Shown: piece after piece, positions 18,369 to 18,475 of the stretch
Layout: every line of letters starts with the position of its first letter
Position numbering within the stretch: position 1 is the first letter of the stretch
Assembly (NCBI GenBank): GCA_002749535.1
Contig: MZZL01000092.1
Location: forward strand, 63,456-81,930
Length of the DNA stretch: 18,475 nt
Source: Apophysomyces variabilis
Taxonomy: Eukaryota > Mucoromycota > Mucoromycetes > Mucorales > Mucoraceae
Direction: 5' to 3'
Notes under the pieces: model-generated
Database searches by the model: none
The model's input: the letters and a program-made list of their open reading frames with translations, nothing else
Told to the model about the DNA's origin: nothing
Program-made: the position numbers and the translations under genes

Positions 18369-18373
18369 ATAGC
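18369..18373. repeat. Right target-site duplication of the solo LTR (atagc)
   Basis: Matches 18012-18016. The remaining 18374-18475 shows nothing recognisable. Confidence 0.9.
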
Positions 18374-18475
18374 TAGAATGATCACTACGTTATAGAAGAG
18401 CTTGCTTCTTACTTTTAATAAGGTATTTTGATTGATTGACCTAAATGTAACTAATCTTGACTTTTTGATTATTAT

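Overview
This window is eukaryotic, repeat-rich DNA, most likely from a fungus (possibly an early-diverging, AT-rich one; that placement is inference). Evidence: long Ty3/gypsy-type LTR retrotransposons with a Gag-Pol fused in one frame, a hAT-type DNA transposon relic, a eukaryotic tRNA-Gly gene with an oligo-T terminator, and no bacterial operon structure. No ordinary host protein-coding gene is visible. The only host gene I can support is the tRNA.

Layout: (1) 1-2340 is the 5' part of a minus-strand LTR retrotransposon (family 1: LTR 1989-2340, gag and protease down to the left edge, one in-frame stop). It lies inside (2) a plus-strand hAT transposase pseudogene (2342-3856) whose 3' subterminal repeats and probable terminal inverted repeat reach about 4476. 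(3) 4477-4759 is AT-rich with nothing recognisable. (4) Four 18-bp tandem repeats (4760-4831) precede a tRNA-Gly(GCC) gene (4853-4923) with a T7 terminator. (5) 4956-15325 is a tandem Ty3/gypsy array, LTR-int-LTR-int-LTR, sharing the middle LTR and bounded by one outer 4-bp duplication (gttg). The first internal region is broken by a 1-nt deletion and a CGA-to-TGA stop; the second encodes an uninterrupted 1523-residue Gag-PR-RT-RH-IN polyprotein and sits between two identical 317-bp LTRs. (6) 15335-15638 is a probable solo LTR of another family, flanked by catg. (7) 15653 to about 17530 is a decayed, distant relative of the tandem family (LTR, primer site, gag, protease). (8) 17560-17627 is a small inverted repeat. 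(9) 18017-18368 is a solo LTR of family 1 with a perfect 5-bp duplication (atagc), inverted relative to the copy at 1989-2340.

Two themes join the parts. First, three LTR elements of different age and family entered within about 15 bp of each other, 32 to 47 bp downstream of the tRNA-Gly gene once the insertions are removed in thought, which suggests targeting to the downstream side of a Pol III gene. Second, the copies differ almost only by C-to-T and G-to-A changes, mostly at CpG, and the premature stops of the relics can largely be explained the same way; this suggests methylated-cytosine decay (or a RIP-like process). The tandem array is best explained by a young element joining an older one by LTR recombination.

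All comparisons were made by eye; counts of differences should be confirmed by alignment.
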